DNA from: Oscillospiraceae bacterium
Lineage (GTDB): Bacteria; Bacillota; Clostridia; UMGS1883
Assembly: GCA_015069065.1 (NCBI GenBank)
Contig: SVJI01000012.1
Span: 1 to 18,683, forward strand
Length of the DNA stretch: 18,683 nt
Direction of reading: 5' to 3'
Under the pieces are notes generated by a model. It did no database searches. It was not told the DNA's origin and saw nothing but the letters and a program-made list of their open reading frames with translations. The position numbers were made by a program, and so were the translations under genes. Below, piece after piece: positions 1 through 6,522 of this stretch (the first letter of the stretch is position 1; each line of letters starts with the position of its first letter).

Positions 1-703
1 TCGCACCCATGGAGAGGACTCCGCTGCCCGCCATTGCGCACTTTAATCCTGCGGCACCTGCAGAAATCGCGGAAACTCCAGATGAAACTGCCATACCGAG
101 ATTGTCTGACACCTGAACATACACAGGTACGCTTACCGCATCGGTAACTTTTTTAACGAGCGATGCAATCTCTTCAGGGAGAGATGCGCCTGCATCATCA
201 CAGATTGTAATAACACCTGCACCGCTTTTCTGTGCTTCCTTAACTGCACGAATAAGGAAATCTTCATCCGCACGGGTTGCATCAAGCGCTGAAAACTCAA
301 CATCAGCACAAAGACTCTTTGCACAAGCTACAAGCTCGGCAATTTTTTCAATCATTTTATCAGCCTTTACGTGATATGTATATTCCATCTGCACAGTGGA
401 TGTAGGAACCTCAACCTGCAATCTCGGTTTTTTTGCTTCCTTAACACATTCCCACGCTTCGCTGACACTTTCCTGTGTGAATCCTACAGGAATTGCAACA
501 GTGCAGTTTGAAACATTCTGCGAAATGGTCTTATACACAATTGTATCTTCACGTACGCTTTTTACAGGAGGTAGCTCAACGGCATTTGCACCCAGTTCAT
601 CGGCACAGGCAGCAATCGCTGTTTTTTCACGGAATAGAAGAGAAACTCCCCGTTCCTGTGACAATCTTTTAAGTGTAATGTCGGTGATTTCGATTTTCTT
701 CAT
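1..703 (-). CDS. Partial LeuA/homocitrate-synthase-like TIM barrel, predicted inactive
   Basis: Only the first 234 residues are in the window; the 3' end lies beyond position 1. The protein aligns by eye with 2-isopropylmalate/homocitrate synthases (DRE-TIM metallolyase superfamily). Shared landmarks are the first strand (DITL, residues 8-11), the VQMEY stretch (104-108), DVEFSALDATR (134-144, matching DVEFSxEDATR of LeuA) and NLGMAV (201-206, matching DLGLAV). The catalytic signature is missing. The family's LRDGEQ is LKRLSQ here (11-16), so the R-D-E triad is lost, and the metal-binding HxHND is QVSDN (197-201), so both histidines are lost. It therefore probably does not condense acetyl-CoA and may be a structural, binding or regulatory relative. 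The ATG is well placed behind GGAGG. No separate promoter is visible between it and the upstream hairpin at 743-770. Family membership is fairly sure; its function is unknown. Confidence 0.75.
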   Translation of the reverse strand, partial: MKKIEITDITLKRLSQERGVSLLFREKTAIAACADELGANAVELPPVKSVREDTIVYKTISQNVSNCTVAIPVGFTQESVSEAWECVKEAKKPRLQVEVPTSTVQMEYTYHVKADKMIEKIAELVACAKSLCADVEFSALDATRADEDFLIRAVKEAQKSGAGVITICDDAGASLPEEIASLVKKVTDAVSVPVYVQVSDNLGMAVSSGVSAISAGAAGLKCAMAGSGVLSMGA

Positions 704-742
704 AACAAAGCCTCCATAATATAATCTTAAGAAAATGATAAA

Positions 743-770
743 AGCCTGCGGCACCGTATTGCCGCAGGCT
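743..770 (-). terminator. Strong hairpin: terminator or attenuator
   Basis: A perfect 11-bp stem (743-753 with 760-770, 6-nt loop) is followed on the minus strand by TTTTATCATTTTC, which fits an intrinsic terminator reading leftward. It lies between the small ORF at 800-910 and the LeuA-like gene, whose Shine-Dalgarno site starts about 30 nt further on. A second, weaker hairpin (775-791, 6-bp stem) precedes it. I found no alternative antiterminator pairing by eye. Confidence 0.65.
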
Positions 771-799
771 CATAGTATTTCATAAAAATACAATTCCCT

Positions 800-910
800 T
801 TACTTACACACACGACAAACAGCGCTATTCTTACCAAGCTTTGTAATTGCTAGAATAATAATAGCGATGAGGAGAAGTATGTTAGCTGTAAATAAAGCCA
901 ATGTACTCAT
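800..910 (-). CDS. 36-aa hydrophobic small protein or leader peptide
   Basis: This ATG-to-TAA frame of 36 codons has a GAGG Shine-Dalgarno site 9 nt upstream and a near-consensus promoter (938-966) about 20 nt before that, so expression is likely. Residues 4-23 are almost wholly hydrophobic, with ILLLIAIIILAI at residues 11-22. A basic tail with two cysteines follows (CRVC, residues 32-35). Two readings are open. It may be a single-pass membrane microprotein with its C terminus in the cytoplasm. Alternatively it may be a Leu/Ile-rich leader peptide controlling the hairpin at 743-770 and the LeuA-like gene behind it, as in enterobacterial ilv/leu leaders. The coding call rests on RBS, promoter and frame; I recognise no family. 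Confidence 0.65.
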   Translation of the reverse strand: MSTLALFTANILLLIAIIILAITKLGKNSAVCRVCK

Positions 911-937
911 AATAAAACCTCACATTTCTTATGCTAC

Positions 938-966
938 AGTATAATAGCAACCACGGCACTTGTCAA
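938..966 (-). promoter_or_regulatory. Sigma-A promoter for the 36-aa ORF
   Basis: On the minus strand: TTGACA, 17-nt spacer, TATACT, with an A-rich stretch directly upstream. The predicted transcript starts near 931, about 20 nt before the ATG at 910. It is the only clear promoter in front of the LeuA-like gene. Confidence 0.8.
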
Positions 967-1035
967 TATTTTTTTTGTTAATGATTATTTTCGTTATGTT
1001 ATTTGCTCCGTCAGGGCAAAAAACAAGTAATCCTT

Positions 1036-1326
1036 TTACAAAAGCTCCATAATAGCTTTCATTTCCTCTTTCGCCTCTGTCAGCGACATCAGCAGCTGAG
1101 TACTTTTCTTCCCCTGCTCCAAAACAGTGTTTATTGTTGCCAATGCATTATAAATGCAGGCTTCAAAAAGCTCCTTTTCATCCGGCGAAACAACGACTTT
1201 CTTTCCCATGTCTGCTTTCAATTCCTCCAGCAGCTTCGCCGCGCTATCCTCATTAAAATTAAACTCAATAATTATTTTTTCAAGCCGACCTATGTAAAGG
1301 CCGAGCTTTTCCTGTGCTACTGACAT
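1036..1326 (-). CDS. Unknown 96-aa helical protein, last gene of dnaD-loader operon
   Basis: The product is 96 residues with no signal peptide or membrane segment and is rich in Glu, Lys, Leu and Ala. It looks all-helical, with probable coiled-coil character at both ends (residues 1-40 and 65-96). I do not recognise the family and see no catalytic motif. The ATG lies 3 nt after the helicase loader's stop, so translation is probably coupled and the gene is probably part of that operon. A GAGGG/AGGA-type RBS lies inside the end of the loader gene. The position suggests a replication-related or accessory role, but that is inference from context only. No clear terminator follows; the next signal downstream is the small-ORF promoter at 938-966. 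Confidence 0.75.
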   Translation of the reverse strand: MSVAQEKLGLYIGRLEKIIIEFNFNEDSAAKLLEELKADMGKKVVVSPDEKELFEACIYNALATINTVLEQGKKSTQLLMSLTEAKEEMKAIMELL

Positions 1327-1329
1327 GTC

Positions 1330-2325
1330 CTATACCCTACCCTCTAACTTTTTAATGCTGCGGATGTCACTTCCCAAAAACTCCAATATGGAAAATCCGC
1401 CCTTAACTCTCGAAGCAATTCTTTCGTTATAGGTGTTCTTGAGCATATCACTGTTGAGATTTGTGGATATAATCATTTTGCGCGAAGAAAGAAGTCTGTT
1501 GTTAATTATTCTGAAAAGCTCCGCACAGGTAAACTGCGTCACAAACTCACTTCCCAGATCATCAAGAATCAAAAGCTCACATTCGTTAAGCTTTTTCACA
1601 AGGTACTGCGCGCGTTCAGGTACTTCTCTGCCGAAATGCATATCCTCAAGTATTGGGAAAAGTGCATTACAGCTGACATAAAGCACATCAACATCCTTTG
1701 CAATAAGGCTGTTTGCAATAGCAGAGGAAAGGAATGTCTTTCCCAGTCCGCAGCCTCCGCACATCAAAAGATTTGTATCAATACGCTCAAAGTTTTCGGC
1801 AAACGACTTACACTCCGCCAGAATTGCCTCCATGTTTTCGCGTGGAGAGCAACCGTATTCGGGAACATATTCATCACTGTAATAAGAAAGCTTGAAATTT
1901 TCAAAGGTTTGCCCTGCAAGCATCTCTGAAAGGTTTGCCTCCCGCAGTGCCGCTGCCGTAATTTCACGCTGTAGACAGCTGCACAGCTTACCGCCGTCAA
2001 AGCCACTGTCATCACATTTTGAACAATACGGAGGTATTGACAAATAATCCTTATCAAAACCATGTATGGTGAGGAGTCTTTCTCTCTCTCTCATATATTC
2101 CTTATTTTCTGCCATAATTCCGCTTACGGCACGATTTTCGTCACATTCTCCCATAGCAATGAGATTAAGCATTCTGATACCGTAACGGTCAAGCTCTGCC
2201 TCAATTTCAGCTATTCGCGGAACTACTGCAAAAACCTCAGCCTTTCGTCTGTCCAGCTCGCCTTTACGTTTACTTTTTCTCTCTGCTACTATCCGCGAGG
2301 CCTTTTCAAAAATTGTTTCAGCCAA
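1330..2325 (-). CDS. DnaC/DnaI-type AAA+ helicase loader
   Basis: The 331-residue protein is a primosomal ATPase that probably loads the replicative DnaB-type helicase at origins and restarting forks. The N-terminal third (about 1-95) is charged, helical and probably coiled coil, the usual helicase-contact region. A cysteine cluster (C101, C104, C115, C117) looks like a small zinc-binding knuckle. The C-terminal AAA+ domain has Walker A GGCGLGKT (190-197), Walker B LLILDDLGSE (251-260), a sensor-1-like STN (287-289) and a likely arginine finger at R306 in ERIASRV. The start is TTG at 2325, supported by AAGGAG nine nt upstream. It sits 14 nt behind the DnaD-like gene, a pairing common in Clostridia. 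IstB transposition helpers share this fold, but no transposase is nearby, so the replication role is preferred. Confidence 0.88.
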   Translation of the reverse strand: MAETIFEKASRIVAERKSKRKGELDRRKAEVFAVVPRIAEIEAELDRYGIRMLNLIAMGECDENRAVSGIMAENKEYMRERERLLTIHGFDKDYLSIPPYCSKCDDSGFDGGKLCSCLQREITAAALREANLSEMLAGQTFENFKLSYYSDEYVPEYGCSPRENMEAILAECKSFAENFERIDTNLLMCGGCGLGKTFLSSAIANSLIAKDVDVLYVSCNALFPILEDMHFGREVPERAQYLVKKLNECELLILDDLGSEFVTQFTCAELFRIINNRLLSSRKMIISTNLNSDMLKNTYNERIASRVKGGFSILEFLGSDIRSIKKLEGRV

Positions 2326-2339
2326 TGTAATTCACTCCT

Positions 2340-3332
2340 TTAGCTCTTCTGCTTCTGAAGTCTTAACTTTCTTTCAATCGCCGCCATATCATCCAGCTGA
2401 TAAGTAGCTGTACGATTTTTCCCTTTTTGTCCGGAGGAACTCTCCTTCTCAGCAATCTGCGAAACAGTCTTTATTCCCTTTTCATGCCATGACTTTAAAA
2501 TTGTATTCATATAGGGCATGGATATTTTACCAGTATTTGCCACTGTCTTTTCATAGGCAGTTCTAATCATCGGCTCGGTCATCGAAAGCTCGCTGACCCA
2601 TTTTGCAATATAATTAAGTTCCGTCTGGGAAAGTTCTCTGTCAAGTCCAAACATTTTTTTGCACTTTTTCTGCATTCTTCCCTCTTTTATGACACGGTTT
2701 AAAATTTTGGTTGCTTCTTCAAGAGTATTAACACCCTGCTCACGCCAGCCATCCGCAACCTTTTCTATGTATGAAAAACTTGTTTTATCAATCGTCACAC
2801 AATATTCCAGAAGAACACTCACCATCTCCTGCGACATTGCGTAATCCTGCATGAAACTGTACAGGGATGTTACCTCCCTCTGCGAAAGAGTCTTTTTCAA
2901 AAGCTGCTCTGCCATGGTAACAGTTTCCTTTATTCTCGGATTTATGTCCAATGCCCTGGCAATATCTTTCATCGAGGTTCCTTTTTGCTTTTCAGCTATC
3001 TGTACACTTCCGCCCTCTGTCTCAGGTGTAGGTTTTATATTCTTCGGGGCTTCGTCCTCAGAGGGTATGTCACCAAAAACAAGTACACCCTTACCCATGC
3101 TCTGCACAAGTCCGACTTTTTTCCAGTAACGCCATGCCTTGCTGACATCAGTTTCCAGAATATCCAGCGCATCTGCAATGGCGGCATTGGATATGTCTGC
3201 ATCCTCCTCATAACATTTGGCAAGTCCGTAAAGATACACCTTTACATATGTGGCGTTTGCACTTATCATATATTTGTTTATAAACTCCATGGGAATCGGC
3301 ACAGATTTATTTTTATGGAAAAAACTCGCCAT
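2340..3332 (-). CDS. DnaD-domain primosome protein with two DnaD repeats
   Basis: This 330-residue protein probably acts in replication initiation or restart, remodelling DNA and recruiting the helicase loader encoded just downstream. Residues 1-90 look like the winged-helix DnaD/DnaB2 N-terminal domain. Two tandem DnaD-type C-terminal domains follow, at about 148-210 and 235-292. Each ends in the family's tyrosine-to-tryptophan helix, Y188...W196 (YIEKVADGW) and Y274...W282 (YMNTILKSW). The linker (about 90-120) is polar and the last 20 residues form a basic helix. The ATG follows GGAGGGG at good spacing, and the promoter at 3381-3409 serves the three-gene operon. Two DnaD repeats recall the DnaB/DnaD architecture of low-GC Firmicutes. 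The family is sure; which of DnaB or DnaD it replaces is not. Confidence 0.88.
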   Translation of the reverse strand: MASFFHKNKSVPIPMEFINKYMISANATYVKVYLYGLAKCYEEDADISNAAIADALDILETDVSKAWRYWKKVGLVQSMGKGVLVFGDIPSEDEAPKNIKPTPETEGGSVQIAEKQKGTSMKDIARALDINPRIKETVTMAEQLLKKTLSQREVTSLYSFMQDYAMSQEMVSVLLEYCVTIDKTSFSYIEKVADGWREQGVNTLEEATKILNRVIKEGRMQKKCKKMFGLDRELSQTELNYIAKWVSELSMTEPMIRTAYEKTVANTGKISMPYMNTILKSWHEKGIKTVSQIAEKESSSGQKGKNRTATYQLDDMAAIERKLRLQKQKS

Positions 3333-3380
3333 ATATTTCCCCTCCGTATAGATGCTTTAGTAATTTTCGCAGTTAGAGTT

Positions 3381-3409
3381 ATTATAGCATACTTTTTACC
3401 GAATGTACA
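3381..3409 (-). promoter_or_regulatory. Promoter of the dnaD-loader operon
   Basis: On the minus strand: TGTACA (4 of 6 consensus), 17-nt spacer, TATAAT, with an extended -10 (TGCTATAAT). The start would lie near 3374, about 40 nt before the DnaD-like ATG. It is divergent from the promoter at 3478-3506. Confidence 0.7.
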
Positions 3410-3477
3410 GACTTTTTGCGGTTTTTTGAGCAAAAAACTACTAAAAAAGCTATTGATTCGCCCTGCCTCAATACCTC

Positions 3478-3506
3478 TTGCTTTTTTTTATGCTTTATGA
3501 TAGAAT
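3478..3506 (+). promoter_or_regulatory. Promoter of the DtxR-family gene
   Basis: TTGCTT, 17-nt spacer, TAGAAT, with an expected start near 3513 and a leader of about 24 nt carrying TTGGAGGG. I see no clear inverted repeat that would mark an autoregulatory metal box. Confidence 0.6.
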
Positions 3507-3536
3507 AATTCCAACGACTTTTTTGGAGGGAAATCC

Positions 3537-3905
3537 ATGAGGATAAAGGAATCGGCGGAAAATTATCTGGAAACCATTCTTATGCTTACAAACGAGAAAA
3601 AATACGTGCGCAGTATTGACGTGGCAAACGAGCTTGGTTTTTCAAAGGCGAGCGTCTCTGTTGCGATGAAGGCTTTTCGCGAGGAAGGATATATTGTAAT
3701 TGACCCCGACGGTGGTATTGCTCTTACTGAAAAAGGACTCTATATTGCAGAAAAAATGTGCGAAAGACATAACGTAATTGCACGTGTACTGATGCAGCTG
3801 GGTGTGAGCGAGGAAACAGCATATGCCGACAGTTGCAAGATTGAGCATGACATCAGTGAAGAAAGCTTTGAAAAAATCAAAGAATTTCTTTCAAAACGTA
3901 AATAA
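3537..3905 (+). CDS. DtxR/MntR-family metal-dependent regulator, short form
   Basis: The 122-residue protein is a probable metal-sensing repressor of manganese or iron genes. Residues 1-70 form the winged helix-turn-helix (recognition region about FSKASVSVAMKAF, 35-47); residues 71-122 form a short dimerisation/metal-binding helix pair. There is no SH3-like third domain, so it resembles MntR in size, slightly shorter. Candidate ligands by alignment are E12 (MntR E11), H78 (MntR H77), C100, E103 and H104. The C-x-x-E-H set at 100-104 resembles DtxR/IdeR (Cys102, Glu105, His106), whereas MntR has Glu at the first position. N9 replaces MntR Asp8. The metal is therefore uncertain. The ATG follows GGAGGG closely, and the gene appears monocistronic. 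No metal transporter is in the window to name its target. Confidence 0.85.
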   Translation: MRIKESAENYLETILMLTNEKKYVRSIDVANELGFSKASVSVAMKAFREEGYIVIDPDGGIALTEKGLYIAEKMCERHNVIARVLMQLGVSEETAYADSCKIEHDISEESFEKIKEFLSKRK

Positions 3906-3959
3906 TTCTGCCTATATTTACACACAGATAACGGTATTATTAAAATTGTGTTACCGCAC

Positions 3960-3988
3960 TTGCAAAGTCGCACTATACAGTGTATGAT
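3960..3988 (+). promoter_or_regulatory. Promoter of ireB
   Basis: TTGCAA, 17-nt spacer, TATGAT. An overlapping TATAAT (3988-3993) is also present but lacks a good -35. The leader of roughly 25 nt contains AAAGAGGTGA. Confidence 0.65.
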
Positions 3989-4019
3989 ATAATCAGAGTA
4001 ATGAAAGAGGTGACCTATT

Positions 4020-4271
4020 ATGGCAAGCAATCAGACAACACATATTGACATCTGCAAAACACGCGACACGGAAATCGATGCAATCATATGCCGTGTCCAT
4101 GCTGCATTAGTTGAAAAGGGATATGACCCCATCAGTCAGCTTGTCGGATATATTATGTCGGGTGACCCCACATATATTACAGGGCATAAGGGTGCGCGCA
4201 GCCTTATAACCAAGGTTGAACGCGACGAGATTTTAGAGGTTGTATTCCGAAAATATTTAGCAGATAAATAA
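4020..4271 (+). CDS. ireB: IreB-family (UPF0297) regulatory phosphoprotein
   Basis: The 83-residue protein matches the IreB/YrzL family at its usual length. It contains the family's EKGYDPISQLVGYIMSGDP core (residues 37-55) and HKGARSLI followed by a VERDEILE helix (60-76). In Enterococcus faecalis, IreB is phosphorylated on N-terminal threonines by the PASTA kinase IreK and limits cephalosporin resistance. T6 and T7 here are candidate equivalents, which is inference. In many Firmicutes the gene lies beside ruvX and a DUF1292 gene. Here it stands alone with its own promoter and a strong terminator directly after it. The ATG is fixed by AAAGAGGTGA at ideal spacing. It is a cytoplasmic protein with no catalytic motif. 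Confidence 0.92.
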   Translation: MASNQTTHIDICKTRDTEIDAIICRVHAALVEKGYDPISQLVGYIMSGDPTYITGHKGARSLITKVERDEILEVVFRKYLADK

Positions 4272-4287
4272 GTCAATTTAATATTTA

Positions 4288-4335
4288 AGATAAAAAGAAA
4301 GGTTTTCTCAACTGGGAAAACCTTTCTTTTTATCT
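4288..4335. terminator. Bidirectional terminator between ireB and the his operon
   Basis: A perfect 20-bp stem (4288-4307 with 4316-4335, 8-nt loop) has an A-rich left arm and a T-rich right arm, so it can end both the plus-strand ireB transcript and the minus-strand his transcript. The TAA stop of the last his gene (4330-4332) lies inside the stem. Confidence 0.9.
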
Positions 4336-5112
4336 CATAAAATCGATGTTGTAAAAATCCTTAAACCCTATATCTGTAAGGAGTTTTTCTGCAATTTCAT
4401 ATCCGTAATCAAGATTTTTGGCGTCGTGGCAATCACTGGTTATAATAACCCTGCCATTTCTCCTTTTAATCTCCTCCAGAATCCATCTGTCAGGGTATGG
4501 GGCATCCTTATATCCGCGTGCCATTGCACCGGTATTAACCTCAAACACCATATCCTTTTGGAGCAGTACCTCGAGTGCGGAAAGTGCCGCCTTTTTATAG
4601 CGCAGCTCTTTTGGGTTAAATATATCATTATTCCTGTCAAACTTAGTAAGGAGATCAAAATGCCCTACAATATTGCCGTTAATACCTGAAACTGTTTTAT
4701 AATACTCCTCTGCATATGCATAGGGGTCACCGCCAAAACATCCATCGATGCATTGGCGTTGGTCTTTTAAACTGCCGTCAACATCGTAGAATCGCTCACC
4801 GCACTTTATATAGTGAACAGATGCAATTTCATAGTCATATTTCAGCGTGAAATGGTCAGAGAATACATCTCTCTCAATTCCGCAAAATATGCGGATTTTG
4901 TCGGCGTATTTCTCCTGTAGCTCCTTGATCTCCGAAAAATATCTTTCCTCATTTTCCGCGCTCATACAAAAACTATCATCAAACGAGGTATGACCGTGAC
5001 CTGAAAAACCAATGTAGGTAAAGCCTTTTCCTATAGCAACCTTTACTATTTCCTCAGGAGTGTTCTTTCCGTCACAGTAGCGAGTATGGGTATGCATATT
5101 CCCCTTTATCAT
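4330..5112 (-). CDS. hisK: PHP-family histidinol-phosphatase
   Basis: The enzyme removes phosphate from L-histidinol phosphate to give histidinol, the step before HisD. The 260-residue PHP-type protein carries the expected metal and catalytic residues: HTH (H7, H9), D14, H39 in SGHG, E80, H100 in SVHY, H151 in GHFD, and D227 with H229 in SDCHD. This matches the HisJ/HisK type and is unrelated to the HAD-type phosphatase fused to HisB in enterics; the HisB here is monofunctional, so this gene fills the gap. Its ATG overlaps the hisIE stop by 4 nt (ATGA), showing coupling as the last gene of the operon. Other PHP phosphoesterases are possible in principle, but the context makes histidinol-phosphatase much the best call. 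Confidence 0.92.
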   Translation of the reverse strand: MIKGNMHTHTRYCDGKNTPEEIVKVAIGKGFTYIGFSGHGHTSFDDSFCMSAENEERYFSEIKELQEKYADKIRIFCGIERDVFSDHFTLKYDYEIASVHYIKCGERFYDVDGSLKDQRQCIDGCFGGDPYAYAEEYYKTVSGINGNIVGHFDLLTKFDRNNDIFNPKELRYKKAALSALEVLLQKDMVFEVNTGAMARGYKDAPYPDRWILEEIKRRNGRVIITSDCHDAKNLDYGYEIAEKLLTDIGFKDFYNIDFMR

Positions 5113-5759
5113 GATGTCATTTTCTCCTGTTTAACCTTTTTGTCAATGACATGGCGGGACGCAAGCTCACGAAGAACATCGTCAACGTCAATACCCATTT
5201 CAACCATCATTACCATAACATGATAATACAGGTCGGCAATTTCATAAATGGTTTCTTTCTTATCGTTGTCCTTCGATGCAATTATAACCTCGGTACATTC
5301 TTCACCGACTTTTTTCAAGATTTTGTCTATACCCTTTTCAAAGAGATACGTTGTATAGCTGCCTTCCTTTTTCTCGACTTTTCTGCCCTTAATCATCTCA
5401 AAAAGTGCCTCAGGTGAAAATACACCCTCCTCTTCACTTTCAAAAACGGTGTTATTAAAGCAGCTTTCTGCACCGGTGTGGCACGCGGGACCGTCTTTCT
5501 TTACATAAACCAAAAGTGCATCACTGTCACAGTCGGCAACAATTTTTATTATGTGCTGATAATTTCCGCTGGTTTCCCCCTTAAGCCACAGTTCCTGACG
5601 GCTTCTGCTCCAGAAGCAGGTCAGTTTTTTCTCAAGAGAAATCTTAAGGCTTTCCTCATTCATATATGCAAGGGTAAGCACCTTATTTGTCGCTGCATCT
5701 ATCACAATTGCAGGGATAAGCCCTTTTTCGTCAAATTTAAGCTTACTTATATCTATCAT
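5109..5759 (-). CDS. hisIE: Bifunctional HisIE: PR-AMP cyclohydrolase / PR-ATP pyrophosphatase
   Basis: The fusion performs steps 2 and 3 of histidine synthesis. The C-terminal HisE half hydrolyses phosphoribosyl-ATP to phosphoribosyl-AMP, and the N-terminal HisI half opens the purine ring. HisI spans about residues 1-107, with the metal-binding DCDSD (76-80) and GPACHTG (90-96) plus C100. HisE spans about 115-205, with GEECTEVIIA (152-161) and the EIADLYYH helix (173-180) carrying the acidic Mg ligands. At 216 aa it has the normal length for the fusion. It starts 1 nt after the hisF stop and overlaps hisK by 4 nt. Confidence 0.96.
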   Translation of the reverse strand: MIDISKLKFDEKGLIPAIVIDAATNKVLTLAYMNEESLKISLEKKLTCFWSRSRQELWLKGETSGNYQHIIKIVADCDSDALLVYVKKDGPACHTGAESCFNNTVFESEEEGVFSPEALFEMIKGRKVEKKEGSYTTYLFEKGIDKILKKVGEECTEVIIASKDNDKKETIYEIADLYYHVMVMMVEMGIDVDDVLRELASRHVIDKKVKQEKMTS

Positions 5760-5760
5760 T

Positions 5761-6522
5761 TCAAACTCTCCTTACAGGAATATTATTTTTGTCAAGTTCT
5801 TCTTTCAGATCCTTTATGGCTACTTCCCCAAAGTGGAATATTGAAGCTGCAAGTCCTGCAGACATGCGGGGAATTTCCTTAAACAACGTTACAAAATCCT
5901 CTATTTTACCTGCACCGCCTGAAGCAATTACAGGAACATTAACAACGCTTTGCACTGCCTTAAGCATTTCTATATCAAAGCCCTGCTTAACACCATCGGT
6001 ATCAATAGAATTTACAACTATTTCTCCCGCACCGCGCTCTACGCCGCGTTTAATCCATTCAATGGCTTCTATACCTGTATCTTCTCTGCCGCCTTTGGCA
6101 AAGACATGAAATTCACCATTAACTCGCTTTATATCAACAGACAGCACAACACACTGATTTCCGTATATATGCGCTGCCTCATTTATAAGCTCTGGGTTAC
6201 GTATTGCACCTGAATTAACACTGACCTTGTCCGCGCCGCATTTAAGCACGCGGTCAAAATCCTCGACGGTATTGATACCGCCACCCACTGTCAGGGGAAT
6301 AAATATGGTGGATGCTACCTCACGCAATACATCTGTAAAAAGCTTTCTCCCCTCGAAAGAAGCCGTAATATCATAAAAAACCAACTCGTCTGCGCCACTT
6401 TCCCAGTAAGCTCTCGCCAACTGGGTAGGAGAAGAAACATCCGAAAGCCCCTCAAAATTAACTCCCTTTACCACTCTGCCATTTCTGACATCCAGACAGG
6501 GTATAATTCTTTTTGTAATCAT
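5761..6522 (-). CDS. hisF: Imidazole glycerol phosphate synthase cyclase subunit
   Basis: HisF takes ammonia from HisH and cyclises PRFAR to imidazole glycerol phosphate and AICAR. The 253-residue (beta-alpha)8 barrel has the standard length. The two catalytic aspartates are D11 (PCLDVRNGRVVKG) and D130 (LSVDIKR), and the phosphate-binding loops are at TVGGGI (78-83), VNSIDTDG (170-177) and ASGGAG (200-205). Its ATG overlaps the hisA stop by 4 nt. It pairs with the HisH encoded two genes upstream. Confidence 0.97.
   Translation of the reverse strand: MITKRIIPCLDVRNGRVVKGVNFEGLSDVSSPTQLARAYWESGADELVFYDITASFEGRKLFTDVLREVASTIFIPLTVGGGINTVEDFDRVLKCGADKVSVNSGAIRNPELINEAAHIYGNQCVVLSVDIKRVNGEFHVFAKGGREDTGIEAIEWIKRGVERGAGEIVVNSIDTDGVKQGFDIEMLKAVQSVVNVPVIASGGAGKIEDFVTLFKEIPRMSAGLAASIFHFGEVAIKDLKEELDKNNIPVRRV

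Noticed and set aside
396..719. Plus-strand open frame of 107 codons opposite the LeuA-like gene
   Set aside because: Low-complexity Ser/Thr-rich shadow of a conserved minus-strand protein.
736..786. 16-codon plus-strand ORF through the hairpin at 743-770
   Set aside because: No RBS or promoter on plus; it simply reads the hairpin.
1003..1323. Plus-strand open frame opposite the 96-aa protein gene
   Set aside because: The minus frame is coupled to the loader gene and has an RBS; the plus frame has neither a promoter nor an RBS and a Phe/Leu/Gln-biased product.
3421..3438. Inverted repeat GTTTTTTG/CAAAAAAC upstream of the DtxR-family gene
   Set aside because: Only A/T pairs with a 2-nt centre; poor as a terminator and not in an operator position.
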